A stretch of 64,000 nucleotides of DNA. It comes from an uncultured Alphaproteobacteria bacterium. Its GTDB lineage: Bacteria; Pseudomonadota; Alphaproteobacteria; HIMB59; GCA-002718135. Location of the stretch: contig CACMQB010000002.1 in assembly GCA_902615745.1 (NCBI GenBank), positions 1 through 64,000 of the forward strand, in the 5' to 3' direction. Below the pieces are notes generated by a model. That model searched no databases and had not been told where the DNA came from. It saw nothing but the letters and a program-made list of their open reading frames with translations. Of the stretch, positions 9,394 through 18,761 are shown one piece after another. The stretch's first letter is position 1. Each line of letters opens with the position of its first letter. A program made the position numbers and the translations under genes.

Positions 9394-10533
9394 CTAAACT
9401 TTAATATTATTAAAATAATTTAATCTTCCTATTATTTCATCTCTTTCAATATAATATCCTTGCAGATGTCTATTTCCAGAGTTAGGATCAAATTCAGTCC
9501 TCCCATGCAATACTCTTCTATTGTTAAAACAAAATATATCACCTGCCTCTAATCTAAAATCAATTTTAAATTTTTTGTTTTGAAGCATTGATGCAAAATA
9601 TTGGTAGGCATCATAAAATTTTTTCATTTTTTTTGGATCAACATCAACTGCTCCCATTGCAGCCATACTAAATCTAATATCATTGAAATCATTATCTTTT
9701 GTAAGTGTTATTATTGGTGAATGAAGAATTCTGACTGCTTTTTGAGTATAATCTGTATCTTTAAATTTTACATACGTTTGTGTTAAAATTTTAAAAACAT
9801 CTTTCTCATTTTTCTTTAAATAATTTGAAACTGCAAAGCCATCTACGACAGATGATAATCCACCATTAACTTCATTCACTAAACAATGAAGAAACTGATA
9901 ACCAGGAGCATATTCAAAATAAGGTAAGTCGGTATGATTTCTTAGTGCATCTGCTGTATAAGCAGTGTTATTGGGTTTTGGGATATTAATTACTTCAAAT
10001 GGCGTGCCAAAAAATGTTTCTCTATGATGGCTTATTTTATTTAATATTCTGAATGCTGATTTTTTCCTAGTTGGAGCATTTTTAATTAAGGCAAAACCAT
10101 ACGTATGAAGTAAATTTAGCCATTTGCTTAAATATTTATCATTTTTAATTACATTATTATGATCAATAATGATTTTCTTTAAATTTTTTTTAAGTTTTCC
10201 ATCCCATAAAACATAAGGTGATTGATATTTTTGTTTATTTATTTCTGTATAACAATGATCTCTTAACCATTTTAAATTAAATTTACTAGTATGATCACCT
10301 TCACTCCAATCAATATTGAGTTTATTTTTTTCAATTTTGTAGTTTTTAGGAAATATATTTTTACTTACAGTTAAAATATTGAATACTCTCATATTTGCAG
10401 TAGGATGTATTGTTGTTGGACAATTATCTCTTAACCACATAAAATGGAATTTACTTTCAAAATTATCTTTCCACAAAATACTTAAGTGATCATTCTTTTT
10501 TTCTAATTTTTTTACATGATATTTACTACTCAT
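9394..10533 (-). CDS. Gamma-butyrobetaine hydroxylase-like Fe(II)/2-oxoglutarate dioxygenase
   Basis: 379 residues with the two-part layout of gamma-butyrobetaine and trimethyllysine hydroxylases. A DUF971-type N-terminal domain (residues 1-95) holds FMWLRDNCP and a second LKWLRDHC segment, and is followed by a TauD/TfdA double-stranded beta-helix. The iron triad is visible: His200 and Asp202 in NHTDLPYF, and His343 in RVLHGRTEF. Of the zinc-binding cysteines known in the animal enzyme, only Cys38 is seen in the first cluster, which reads CPTTIHP, so the zinc site may be altered or absent. Likely substrate is a trimethylammonium compound; this is inferred from family and neighbours. Confidence 0.85.
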   Translation of the reverse strand: MSSKYHVKKLEKKNDHLSILWKDNFESKFHFMWLRDNCPTTIHPTANMRVFNILTVSKNIFPKNYKIEKNKLNIDWSEGDHTSKFNLKWLRDHCYTEINKQKYQSPYVLWDGKLKKNLKKIIIDHNNVIKNDKYLSKWLNLLHTYGFALIKNAPTRKKSAFRILNKISHHRETFFGTPFEVINIPKPNNTAYTADALRNHTDLPYFEYAPGYQFLHCLVNEVNGGLSSVVDGFAVSNYLKKNEKDVFKILTQTYVKFKDTDYTQKAVRILHSPIITLTKDNDFNDIRFSMAAMGAVDVDPKKMKKFYDAYQYFASMLQNKKFKIDFRLEAGDIFCFNNRRVLHGRTEFDPNSGNRHLQGYYIERDEIIGRLNYFNNIKV

Positions 10534-10583
10534 TTTGAAATATTTATATCTGAATAAATTATCTTAGTATATTTAACAAATTA

Positions 10584-11444
10584 ATGAAATCGAAAAATAA
10601 TAATCTCTTGGGAATTTCTTTCATGTTATTTTCTATGTTTTGTCTAAGTATAAATGATATCACGTATAAATATTTAAGCTTTCATTTTCCTGTATGGGAA
10701 TCTATATTCTTCAGAGCGTTAAGTGGAAGTATCATTGCAACTTTTTTAGCAATGTATTTTGGGTTTGATAAGTTAAAAACTAAAAAACCAGTTGGACATG
10801 CTATCCGAGCCCTTTCTGCTTCTGCTTGTGTTGTATTCTATATTTACGGAATTAATCATTTAATGTTATCTGAAAATATTGCTATTGCACATTCTGCCCC
10901 CATTATTGCTGCTTTTCTTGCTGTACCAATACTTGGTGAGAGAATTGGGATTTTTAGAACTGCTGCAATATTAATTGGTTTTATTGGCGTCTTAATAATT
11001 GTAAAGCCTGGTACTGATTTGTTTAAATTAGAAACACTTTATCCTCTAATATCTGCAGCTTTTATGGCTTCTGTTTATTTATCAACTAGATCAGTAATGA
11101 GCACTGACTCTAGTGTTGCAATTGTTTTTTATTATTCTTTTGCATTATTAATTACGTCAATAATATTTTTCCCTGATAATTTTATTATGCCAAATGGAAT
11201 TCAATTAATTTTTGCTATGAGTTTAGGTGTTATGGGATCATTAGGACATTTATTTATGTCTCAGGCAGCTAAATACGCAGATGTTGCAATAACTTCACCC
11301 TTTGAATACTCATCTTTCATATTTGTAGGAATAATGGGATATTTAATTTACTCTGAGGTTCCAACTTTAAGTATTTACTTAGGGGGAACAATAATTATTA
11401 GTACTGGAATATTTATAGCTTACAGAGAAAGAAAAAATAGTTAA
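10584..11444 (+). CDS. EamA-family (DMT superfamily) transporter
   Basis: A 286-residue membrane protein with about ten hydrophobic helices arranged as two five-helix EamA repeats (residues about 8-135 and 150-280). Family cues are the N-terminal FCLSINDITYKYL helix, the ISAAFMASVYLSTR start of the second repeat, and the basic C-terminal tail. Members export or import metabolites such as amino acids. It is flanked by catabolic enzymes on the opposite strand, with a 50-bp divergent gap to the dioxygenase. The transported compound is unknown; uptake or overflow of a pathway metabolite is a guess. Confidence 0.85.
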   Translation: MKSKNNNLLGISFMLFSMFCLSINDITYKYLSFHFPVWESIFFRALSGSIIATFLAMYFGFDKLKTKKPVGHAIRALSASACVVFYIYGINHLMLSENIAIAHSAPIIAAFLAVPILGERIGIFRTAAILIGFIGVLIIVKPGTDLFKLETLYPLISAAFMASVYLSTRSVMSTDSSVAIVFYYSFALLITSIIFFPDNFIMPNGIQLIFAMSLGVMGSLGHLFMSQAAKYADVAITSPFEYSSFIFVGIMGYLIYSEVPTLSIYLGGTIIISTGIFIAYRERKNS

Positions 11445-11445
11445 A

Positions 11446-12771
11446 TTAAAAAATTATTTCTTTTAAATTTTTCTTCTTATATTTTTGATTTCTTATTTTA
11501 TTTAAAATAATTTTTTTACCTCCACACATTAAAAATTTATTATCAATATCTTCGTCTTTTAAGGGGTTGTTTTTCCCTCCTTTAATGTGTGATATTTTTT
11601 CATTTAATATACTCCCATCATTCATTATTACTTTAATTATATCAGGATACTTAGGATCATAATCTTCAAAATTATTCTTCACTCTGTAAGTGACTAGCTT
11701 AATCTTTCTAGTCATATTTAAACTTTTTTTATTTTTGTAAATATTTAAACTACTTAAATCAAATTTACCATTAATGAGAGCGGTTGCTAAACAATAACTC
11801 AATGAAAATCTAGCTTCAGTAGAATTTTTAGGTATATGAAATTTTGATACTCTGAACCAAGGTTCTGGAAACTCAATTGTGATAGATTTAATATTTTTTT
11901 TTATTAAAATTTTTTTATTTAAAATTAATCCTCCTTGTATTGCTCTTTGTGAATAACTACAAACTGGCCAAAACTTAATGAAGTTTGGAAACTTAATTAT
12001 AGTATTTCCTAAATCTGATTTTTTAAAATTATTATTTAATTTTTTAGAAAATTTACTACCATACAATTCAATAAATCCTCTCTCAATATTCCAAATATCT
12101 TGATTAGCTGTCCCTCCATTCTTTGCAAGTAAGGCTGACTGTACCCCTGCTTGAGAAGCAAACCCTACATGAAAAGCTTTTGTATCTGTACCAAATTGCA
12201 GTTTTAAACCAGAGGAAAAACTTGTTGCAATAGAAATTGCATTTGCCATTTGATCTGCATTTAATTTTAACACTTTAGATACTGCTGCAGCAGTTCCAAT
12301 CACGCCTATTGTATTTGCTGAATGCCATCCTTTATAATAATGATCATAGCTAAGTGCTTGTCCTAATTGTATTATTAATTCATATCCTACTGCCCATCCC
12401 TCATATGTTTCTTCAATTGAGATATTTTTCATTTGAGCAATAGATATAAGAGCTGAAAAAATTGGGGCACTAGGATGAGATCCTGCAACGTATTCGTAAT
12501 CATCAAAGTCTATAGACGCTGATCTGACTCCATGTAAAAAACATGCAGCAGAAATAGATAATTTTTTTCCTCCTCCAAAAATCTTAATCTTTCCTGAATT
12601 ATTATTTTCTAAACAGTATTTTAAGGCAATCTTTGATTGTTTTTCTTTAACACCTGATAATATACAAGCTAGTGTATCTATGAATGCATTTTCTGCTCTT
12701 TTATAAGTTACCTTATTGATATTAATTTTTTTTTGTGATGCCCAATTGCAAAATTTTTTATGAAAACTCAT
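11446..12771 (-). CDS. MmgE/PrpD family protein
   Basis: 441 residues of the MmgE/PrpD superfamily, which includes 2-methylcitrate dehydratase, cis-aconitate decarboxylase and iminodisuccinate epimerase. Signals are the N-terminal FIDTLACILSG helix, SAACFLHGVRSASIDFDDYE, GSHPSAPIFSALI near residues 95-108, the AFHVGFASQAGVQSALLA segment and a C-terminal lid domain. It overlaps by 4 bp with the hydratase-like gene upstream, so the two are co-transcribed. The pairing suggests handling of a branched dicarboxylic acid or its CoA ester. The true substrate is not identifiable, and no prpB or prpC homologue is nearby. Confidence 0.87.
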   Translation of the reverse strand: MSFHKKFCNWASQKKININKVTYKRAENAFIDTLACILSGVKEKQSKIALKYCLENNNSGKIKIFGGGKKLSISAACFLHGVRSASIDFDDYEYVAGSHPSAPIFSALISIAQMKNISIEETYEGWAVGYELIIQLGQALSYDHYYKGWHSANTIGVIGTAAAVSKVLKLNADQMANAISIATSFSSGLKLQFGTDTKAFHVGFASQAGVQSALLAKNGGTANQDIWNIERGFIELYGSKFSKKLNNNFKKSDLGNTIIKFPNFIKFWPVCSYSQRAIQGGLILNKKILIKKNIKSITIEFPEPWFRVSKFHIPKNSTEARFSLSYCLATALINGKFDLSSLNIYKNKKSLNMTRKIKLVTYRVKNNFEDYDPKYPDIIKVIMNDGSILNEKISHIKGGKNNPLKDEDIDNKFLMCGGKKIILNKIRNQKYKKKNLKEIIF

Positions 12772-13586
12772 TTATTATATTTTGCAATCATTGTAATTTC
12801 TTTTTTTTCATTAAGAATTCTTCCAATAATTTCATTTTTTGAATTTTCACCAATTTCTATAAAAAAATTATTGTTATATACAAGAGGCGCTGTAGCTTTA
12901 TATTCAAAAGAATTAAACTCAATCTCGTTTTTTCTTGCAAGATTTAAAAGATATGTTGCTTGAAGAGGCGCATGGACTAATAATCCCATATGACCCTCAT
13001 AATTTTTTGTATAATGATTATCATAATGAATCTTATGCCCATTAAAGGTTAAGGCAGAATATCTAAATAGCAAAGTTGATGAACTAAAAATTTCTACTTT
13101 ATCAATTAACTTTAATTCATCTTTTATTTTTGGAGTAATGGAGTTTTTATTTATTTTTTCTCTATAAACAGCAGTTTGATCTTCTGATACTATTAATTTA
13201 TTTTTATTTAAATATTCATGATTAATATTAACAAAACATAGATTGCCTGATCTACCTTCTTTAAAATCAATACTTAAAATTATAGAATTTTTTTTAATTT
13301 CAGATCCGATTTCAAATTTATCAAATATTTTTATTTTACCACCAGCCCACATTCTAATTTTATAAGGTAACTCAGGTAAGTAAATTCCTAATTTTGTATT
13401 TCCATCTTTGTCTAGATTATTTATTGAAGCTACATCTGGGCATAAGCATAAAAAAATTCCCTCAGGTACGGCATGATCACTTAAACAGTTTTGATCGATT
13501 GTTTTTTTTAAATGATCAACTAATCGAGGGGTAATAATATCACTTTTTGAAATTTTCTTTCCAATCCAATCTTTGTAATTATTCAT
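12768..13586 (-). CDS. MaoC-like acyl-CoA hydratase, mesaconyl/3-methylfumaryl-CoA hydratase type
   Basis: A 272-residue protein with a double hot-dog layout. The C-terminal half carries FRYSALTFNGHKIHYD followed by an EGHMGLLVHAPLQA segment, the signature of HTD2/FAS1-like dehydratases such as mesaconyl-C4-CoA or 3-methylfumaryl-CoA hydratase. The N-terminal half (about residues 1-150) is the degenerate partner domain, with RMWAGGKI. It is the first gene of a two-gene minus-strand operon with the MmgE/PrpD gene and has a 60-bp divergent gap to the GMC oxidoreductase. Hydration of an unsaturated dicarboxyl-CoA is the family-based guess. Confidence 0.8.
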   Translation of the reverse strand: MNNYKDWIGKKISKSDIITPRLVDHLKKTIDQNCLSDHAVPEGIFLCLCPDVASINNLDKDGNTKLGIYLPELPYKIRMWAGGKIKIFDKFEIGSEIKKNSIILSIDFKEGRSGNLCFVNINHEYLNKNKLIVSEDQTAVYREKINKNSITPKIKDELKLIDKVEIFSSSTLLFRYSALTFNGHKIHYDNHYTKNYEGHMGLLVHAPLQATYLLNLARKNEIEFNSFEYKATAPLVYNNNFFIEIGENSKNEIIGRILNEKKEITMIAKYNK

Positions 13587-13646
13587 ATTTAATTTACTCG
13601 AGTTTACTTATAAATTAATTATTAGTATAATTTATATTTTAAAAAA

Positions 13647-15284
13647 ATGAAAAAAACATTTGACTATATAATAGCAGGAGGAGGTTCTGCTGGCTGTACA
13701 TTAGCTTCAAGATTATCTGAAAATAAAGATATACAGGTATTACTAATAGAAGCAGGGGGGTCAGGAAAAAGTTTATTTACTCAAATGCCCGGTGGTAACG
13801 GATACATTTTTGGAAACCCTAAATTTGATTGGGGTTTTGAGTCAATACCTCAACCTTCTTTAAATAATAGAAAAATTTTATACCCTAGGGGTAAAGGACT
13901 AGGAGGATCCTCTCTATTAAACGGTATGATTTACATGAGAGGTGCTCCAGGTGATTTTAATCGGTGGAGACAAAAGGGATTGGAGGGTTGGTCATATAAT
14001 GATGTATTACCATATTTCAAAAAATCTGCTTCAGCTTTTCATAGAGAAATAAATGAATATCACTCACATTCAGGTCCTTTAAAACTTACACCAGCTGGTA
14101 ATTACAATTCTATCGATAAAGCATTTATTGATGCATGTGTTGATGCTGGGGCAGAAATTAATAATGATTTTTACAATGGCAATCTAAATGGAGTAGGTCG
14201 ATATGATGTTAAAGTATGGAATGGAAAAAGACAATCATCTGCTGAAGCTTATTTGAAATATAAACCTAGCAACTTAACAATTTATAAAAATACATCTGTA
14301 ATAAAAATTTTAATTGAGAAAAATAAAGCTAAAGGATTACTTTTATCAAATGGTGAAGTTTATGCATCATCAGAGGTAATATTATCTTTAGGAGCATTCG
14401 GCAGTCCCAAATGCTTAATGTTATCAGGCATCGGACCAGAAGAACATTTAAAAGAAAAAAACATAGATTTATTGATTAATTTACCTGGAGTAGGTGAAAA
14501 CCTTCACGACCATCCTGTTATGCCAATGAATTGGGGTTTCCAAAATAAGAATTTAAGTTTCTCCAAATATCAAAGGATCGATAGAGCTATTATTGTGGGA
14601 TTAAAATATATTTTATTTAAACAGGGGTTAGCCGCAGCTCCTTTTTGGTCAACAAATCTATTTCATGCAATAAGAGAAAAAGATATGCCTGAAATACAAG
14701 TGTTTATGACACCTATGTGTTTTAAAGAAGAAAAAGATAATTGGTCTATGAGTTTAGACAATTTATTAAATTTTGGTTCATTATTTTTTTCTAGAGGTAA
14801 AAAAGCTTTTCCAGGATTACACTTTCAAATTAATTTATTAAGACCAAAAAGTACAGGAAGTGTAAAACTTAAAAGCTCAAATCCTAATGATGAACTTAAT
14901 ATAAATCCAAATTGGTTCATCGATCCATCTGATATGGAAGATATGATAGAAGGGATGAAGCATACAAGAGAAGTATTGTCAAAACCCAGTTTAGCCAAAA
15001 TTGTTTCAGAAGAATTACTTCCAGGAAAAAAAATCAAAAGTGATCAAGATTTAAAAGAGTCAGTTCGAAATCATGTACAAACTGGTCATCATCCTGCATC
15101 TACCTGCGCAATGGGTTTAAGTAATAACAAAATGGCTGTTCTTGATAATCAGCTTAAAGTTAGAGGAATAGACAATCTGAGAGTAGTAGATGCTTCTTCT
15201 TTCCCAGATATGATAAGTGGAAATATAAATGCATCTGTAATTATGTTAGCAGAAAAAGCATCAGATATGATATTAAAAAATTAA
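13647..15284 (+). CDS. GMC-family FAD oxidoreductase, choline dehydrogenase-like
   Basis: A 545-residue flavoprotein of the glucose-methanol-choline family. The dinucleotide motif GGGSAGCTLASRLSE stands at residues 11-25. PRGKGLGGSSLLNGM, MLSGIGPEEHL, LPGVGENLHDHP and the active-site HHPASTCAMG follow in the expected places, and the C-terminus has VDASSFPDMISGNINA. This is the BetA-like branch, which oxidises alcohols (choline, other polyols) and passes electrons to quinone. With an aldehyde dehydrogenase 4 kb away a choline-to-betaine type route is possible, but the two are separate transcription units. The stop codon abuts that of gltA with no spacer. Confidence 0.88.
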   Translation: MKKTFDYIIAGGGSAGCTLASRLSENKDIQVLLIEAGGSGKSLFTQMPGGNGYIFGNPKFDWGFESIPQPSLNNRKILYPRGKGLGGSSLLNGMIYMRGAPGDFNRWRQKGLEGWSYNDVLPYFKKSASAFHREINEYHSHSGPLKLTPAGNYNSIDKAFIDACVDAGAEINNDFYNGNLNGVGRYDVKVWNGKRQSSAEAYLKYKPSNLTIYKNTSVIKILIEKNKAKGLLLSNGEVYASSEVILSLGAFGSPKCLMLSGIGPEEHLKEKNIDLLINLPGVGENLHDHPVMPMNWGFQNKNLSFSKYQRIDRAIIVGLKYILFKQGLAAAPFWSTNLFHAIREKDMPEIQVFMTPMCFKEEKDNWSMSLDNLLNFGSLFFSRGKKAFPGLHFQINLLRPKSTGSVKLKSSNPNDELNINPNWFIDPSDMEDMIEGMKHTREVLSKPSLAKIVSEELLPGKKIKSDQDLKESVRNHVQTGHHPASTCAMGLSNNKMAVLDNQLKVRGIDNLRVVDASSFPDMISGNINASVIMLAEKASDMILKN

Positions 15285-16643
15285 TTAATCCTTCTTCCAA
15301 AGCCAATTAAAAATTGATTTTTTTTCTCTTGAAGACTCAACTTGATAAGGTCTAGCTGTATAACCAGTATATAATTGACGAGGTCTGCCAATTTTATTAA
15401 TAGGATCTTCTATCATTTCTTTCCATTGTGATATCCATCCTACGGTTCTTCCTATTGCAAATAACACTGTAAACATGCTTGTAGGGAAACCTAATGCTTT
15501 TAGAATTATGCCAGAATAGAAATCTACATTTGGGAATAATTTTTTACTAATAAAATATTCATCTTTAAGAGCTATTTTTTCTAATTCTATTGCAATTTTA
15601 AGCAATGGATCATCTTGCATATTTAACTCTTCTAAAACCTCATGCGCACTTTCTTTCATCACAGTGGCTCTTGGATCATAGTTTTTATAAACTCTATGCC
15701 CAAAACCCATTAATCTAAAAGAGTCATTTTTATCTTTAGCTTTATCTATAAATTTTTGTATATTTGATACATCCCCAATCTCTTCTAACATTTTAATTAC
15801 TGCTTCATTAGCTCCACCATGGGCTGGTCCCCATAAAGATGCAATACCAGCAGCAATACAAGCAAAAGGATTTGCGCCAGAGGAACCTGCCAATCTTACT
15901 GTTGAAGTTGATGCATTTTGTTCATGATCAGCATGTAACGTAAAAAATCTATCCATTGCTCTAACAATTTTTGGGCTCACCTTGTAATCTTCTGATGGCA
16001 CAGAAAATGTCATGTATAAAAAATTTTCGGCATAAGAAAGATCATTTCTTGGATAAACAAATGGTTGACCAATGGAATATTTATAAGCCATTGCCCCTAT
16101 TGTGGGAATTTTTGCTATTAATCTATGACAGGCAATCATTCTTTGATTAATGTCTGAAAAATCAGTACTGTCATGATAAAAGGCCGAAAGGGCACCAACA
16201 ACACCTACCATAATTGCCATAGGATGAGCATCTCTTCGAAAACCTCTATATAAATTTACAAGCTGCTCATGCAACATTGTATGATTAGTAATTACATCTT
16301 TAAATTTGTGCTTGTCCTCAGGGGACGGTAATTCACCGTGCAGTAAAAGATAGCAAACTTCAAGAAAATCACTTTTTGATGCTAAATCATGGATATCATA
16401 ACCTCTATGACGTAAAATTCCTTTTTCACCATCTATGAAAGTTATTCCTGATTCACATGATGCAGTTGAAGTAAAACCTGGGTCAAAAGTAAATAATCCA
16501 GTTTCTTGATAGAGTTTACGAATATCCAAAACATTTGGACCATCTTTACTTTCAATAAATGGAATTTGATACGATTTACCACTCTCATTGTTGAATAGAG
16601 TAAACTGTTTATCGTTAACTTTTTTATCTTCGTAATCAGCCAT
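15285..16643 (-). CDS. gltA: Citrate synthase (type II)
   Basis: Condenses acetyl-CoA and oxaloacetate into citrate, the entry step of the TCA cycle. The 452-residue protein has the hexameric type II signatures: [32 protein letters not shown] at the N-terminus region, [21 protein letters not shown] with an active-site histidine, [14 protein letters not shown] with the second one, and VDFYSGIIL with the catalytic aspartate. Type II enzymes are usually NADH-sensitive. It lies 2 bp after gltX and is probably read from the lexA-gltX-gltA transcript. The arrangement gltX-gltA is typical of alphaproteobacteria. Confidence 0.96.
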   Translation of the reverse strand: MADYEDKKVNDKQFTLFNNESGKSYQIPFIESKDGPNVLDIRKLYQETGLFTFDPGFTSTASCESGITFIDGEKGILRHRGYDIHDLASKSDFLEVCYLLLHGELPSPEDKHKFKDVITNHTMLHEQLVNLYRGFRRDAHPMAIMVGVVGALSAFYHDSTDFSDINQRMIACHRLIAKIPTIGAMAYKYSIGQPFVYPRNDLSYAENFLYMTFSVPSEDYKVSPKIVRAMDRFFTLHADHEQNASTSTVRLAGSSGANPFACIAAGIASLWGPAHGGANEAVIKMLEEIGDVSNIQKFIDKAKDKNDSFRLMGFGHRVYKNYDPRATVMKESAHEVLEELNMQDDPLLKIAIELEKIALKDEYFISKKLFPNVDFYSGIILKALGFPTSMFTVLFAIGRTVGWISQWKEMIEDPINKIGRPRQLYTGYTARPYQVESSREKKSIFNWLWKKD

Positions 16644-16645
16644 AT

Positions 16646-18046
16646 TTAATTATCTCTATATTGATTTAATCTACCAATAGTATCTTTTTTACCTAATATT
16701 ACAAAAATATCAGAAATTGAAGGCCCTTGATAGGAATTTATTAGTAAAAATCTAATTGGTTTACCTAAAACGGGGAATTTAATTTTATTATTTTTTAAAA
16801 AATCATTAATTACATTTTGAATATTATCTCTATTCCAATCATTTATTTCTCCAATTAAATTTAAAAATTCTTTAAAAATACTATCAAATTCTGAGGTCAG
16901 TTTTTCTGTATTATTTATTTTATAATTTTCATCAAAATATACTTTAATTGTATCATTTAAATCACCTAGTTTTTTCATATCTTTTTTATAAACATTAAAA
17001 ATATTTTTCATTTTTGTCTCATCTTTTTGAAGATATTTATTTAATTTAATATCACTTTCACAAAAATTGATGAATTTTTCTATTCCGTTTTCTTTTCTTA
17101 AATAAAAATTATTAAAAAAATCTAATTTATCAAAACTAAATATACTAGATGATTTAGATAAATTTGATATTTCAAAATTTTCAATAATTTCATCTAATTC
17201 AATAGTTTCTGACTTCTCATTATTATTTGACCAACCTAAAAGTATAAGATTGTTAATAATAGCTTCCTTTAAATATCCATTATTTTTCAAATCTAAAATA
17301 TTTACAGCCCCATGTCTTTTTGATAATTTTGTTCCATCTTCTCCATGAATAAGTGGAATATGAGCATATTGAGGCACATCCCAATTCATAAATTTATAAA
17401 TGTAGTATTGTCTAAAAGTATTAATAAAATGATCGTCACCTCTAATAATATAATTGACTCCTAAATCATGATCATCAACTACTACGGATAACATATACGT
17501 GGGTGATTGATCTTTTCTTAGTAAAATAAAATCATCTAACTCTAAATTTGTAATTGTAACATTTCCTTGAATTGTATCTTTAATTTTTAAATTGCCTTCA
17601 TCTGGTACATTTAATCTAACTACAAAACCTTCATCTCTACTTTGAATATCATTATCATTTCTACATTCAGTACATATTTTTTTAGAATAATTTTTATTTT
17701 CTTTAATTAACTTTCTTTGGTTAGCTATTTTTTCCTCAGAACATACACATTTAAAAGCTTGTTTTTTTTGAAGTAATTCTTTAGCAATTTCTTGATGCCT
17801 TGATAATCTTTTAGATTGAACTTGAATTTCCTCATCCCAATTAAGTCCAAGCCATTTTAAAGAATTAATTATGTTATCTTTGTATTCATGTTTTGATCTT
17901 TCATGATCTGTATCTTCAATTCTTAAGTAAAATTTAGATGATGCTGATTTCTTACTTACAATATAATTAATTAAAGCAGTTCTAGCACCTCCAAGATGTA
18001 GATTGCCAGTAGGAGAGGGCGCAAATCGTGTTTTTAATATAGTCAT
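16646..18046 (-). CDS. gltX: Glutamyl-tRNA synthetase
   Basis: Charges tRNA-Glu with glutamate, and in alphaproteobacteria that use GatCAB often tRNA-Gln as well. The 466-residue class I synthetase shows the HIGH-type motif HLGG inside [17 protein letters not shown], a C-x-C/C-x2-C cluster (VCSEEK to ICTEC, residues about 99-125) resembling the zinc-binding insert, and the KMSKS equivalent KLSKRHG near residue 240. gatCAB is present at 54439-57609, consistent with Glu-tRNA(Gln) transamidation. It stands 20 bp after lexA and 2 bp before gltA in a single orientation. Confidence 0.95.
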   Translation of the reverse strand: MTILKTRFAPSPTGNLHLGGARTALINYIVSKKSASSKFYLRIEDTDHERSKHEYKDNIINSLKWLGLNWDEEIQVQSKRLSRHQEIAKELLQKKQAFKCVCSEEKIANQRKLIKENKNYSKKICTECRNDNDIQSRDEGFVVRLNVPDEGNLKIKDTIQGNVTITNLELDDFILLRKDQSPTYMLSVVVDDHDLGVNYIIRGDDHFINTFRQYYIYKFMNWDVPQYAHIPLIHGEDGTKLSKRHGAVNILDLKNNGYLKEAIINNLILLGWSNNNEKSETIELDEIIENFEISNLSKSSSIFSFDKLDFFNNFYLRKENGIEKFINFCESDIKLNKYLQKDETKMKNIFNVYKKDMKKLGDLNDTIKVYFDENYKINNTEKLTSEFDSIFKEFLNLIGEINDWNRDNIQNVINDFLKNNKIKFPVLGKPIRFLLINSYQGPSISDIFVILGKKDTIGRLNQYRDN

Positions 18047-18066
18047 CTTAATATTAAGATAAACTA

Positions 18067-18693
18067 TTAATTATATTTTCTTATAATACCAGATAAAGTC
18101 CCTTGGACTTGGATTTCGCCTGCTTCATATTCCTTTGTCTGAAAACTTTGATTAGCAGGAATTAACAAGACCTTGTTTCGATCAAATTTAATAGTTTTTA
18201 GAGTAACCTCGTTATCTTGTGTAATAACAGCTGCAATTTTTCCATTTTCAACATTATTTGTCTTTTTTATTACAGCAATATCACCGTCAAATATTCCTTT
18301 ATCTATCATAGATAGACCTTTTACTTTTAATCCAAAATATTTAGCATTTGGTGATGTCATTGAAGAGGGCACTGAAACAAATTCATCAGCATTTTCAATA
18401 GCTTCTATTGCTTCACCTGCAGCTATTGCACCAATTAATGGTATATTAATGCTATTCGAAAAAGAATTTTCATTATCAATATTATCTTTATTAATAATTT
18501 CCATTGCTCTTGCTTTGTGCTTTAATCTTTTAATAAAACCTCTTTCTTCTAGACTTGTTATTAATCTATGAATACCTGACTTTGATTTCAAATTAACTGC
18601 ACTTTTCATTTCCTCAAAAGAAGGGGAGATTTCATTAGTTGAAATGTAATTTTTTAAATAATCGTATAGCTCTTTTTGTTTTTTTGTAAGCAT
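18067..18693 (-). CDS. lexA: LexA SOS repressor
   Basis: Represses DNA-damage genes and cleaves itself when RecA is activated. From the ATG at 18693 the protein has 208 residues and begins MLTKKQKELYDYL, the family's normal start. A winged-helix DNA-binding domain covers about residues 1-65. The cleavage bond Ala92-Gly93 is in IAAGEA, the catalytic Ser128 in GLSMID and the Lys166 in VTLK. A longer frame from 18723 is rejected because a canonical SOS box (18698-18712) would then lie inside the gene. It is followed by gltX and gltA on the same strand. The usual neighbours moeA and comEC are absent. Confidence 0.95.
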   Translation of the reverse strand: MLTKKQKELYDYLKNYISTNEISPSFEEMKSAVNLKSKSGIHRLITSLEERGFIKRLKHKARAMEIINKDNIDNENSFSNSINIPLIGAIAAGEAIEAIENADEFVSVPSSMTSPNAKYFGLKVKGLSMIDKGIFDGDIAVIKKTNNVENGKIAAVITQDNEVTLKTIKFDRNKVLLIPANQSFQTKEYEAGEIQVQGTLSGIIRKYN

Positions 18694-18697
18694 TTTA

Positions 18698-18712
18698 GTT
18701 CTATATATGTTC
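18698..18712 (-). promoter_or_regulatory. SOS box (LexA operator) of lexA
   Basis: GTTC-N7-GTTC is the alphaproteobacterial LexA operator, and this copy is exact: GTTC at 18698-18701, seven bases, GTTC at 18709-18712. It ends 4 bp before the lexA ATG and covers a TATATA that could be the -10 element. The start of transcription would then fall almost on the ATG, giving a leaderless mRNA. A half-matching second site (GTTC-N7-GATC on the minus strand, 18718-18732) stands just upstream. Autoregulation of lexA is expected, and gltX and gltA may share it. Confidence 0.85.
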
Positions 18713-18761
18713 TTATAGATCAAAACAAGAACAAATATAAAAATCTATATTTTTCAGTTAT

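Noticed and set aside
18173-18571. Plus-strand open frame opposite lexA
   Set aside because: The lexA reading shows catalytic and cleavage residues; the opposite frame is Ser/Ile-rich and featureless.
18691-18723. LexA start 30 bases further upstream at 18723
   Set aside because: It would place the exact SOS box inside the coding region and add ten residues not seen in the family; MLTKKQKEL at 18693 is the normal start.
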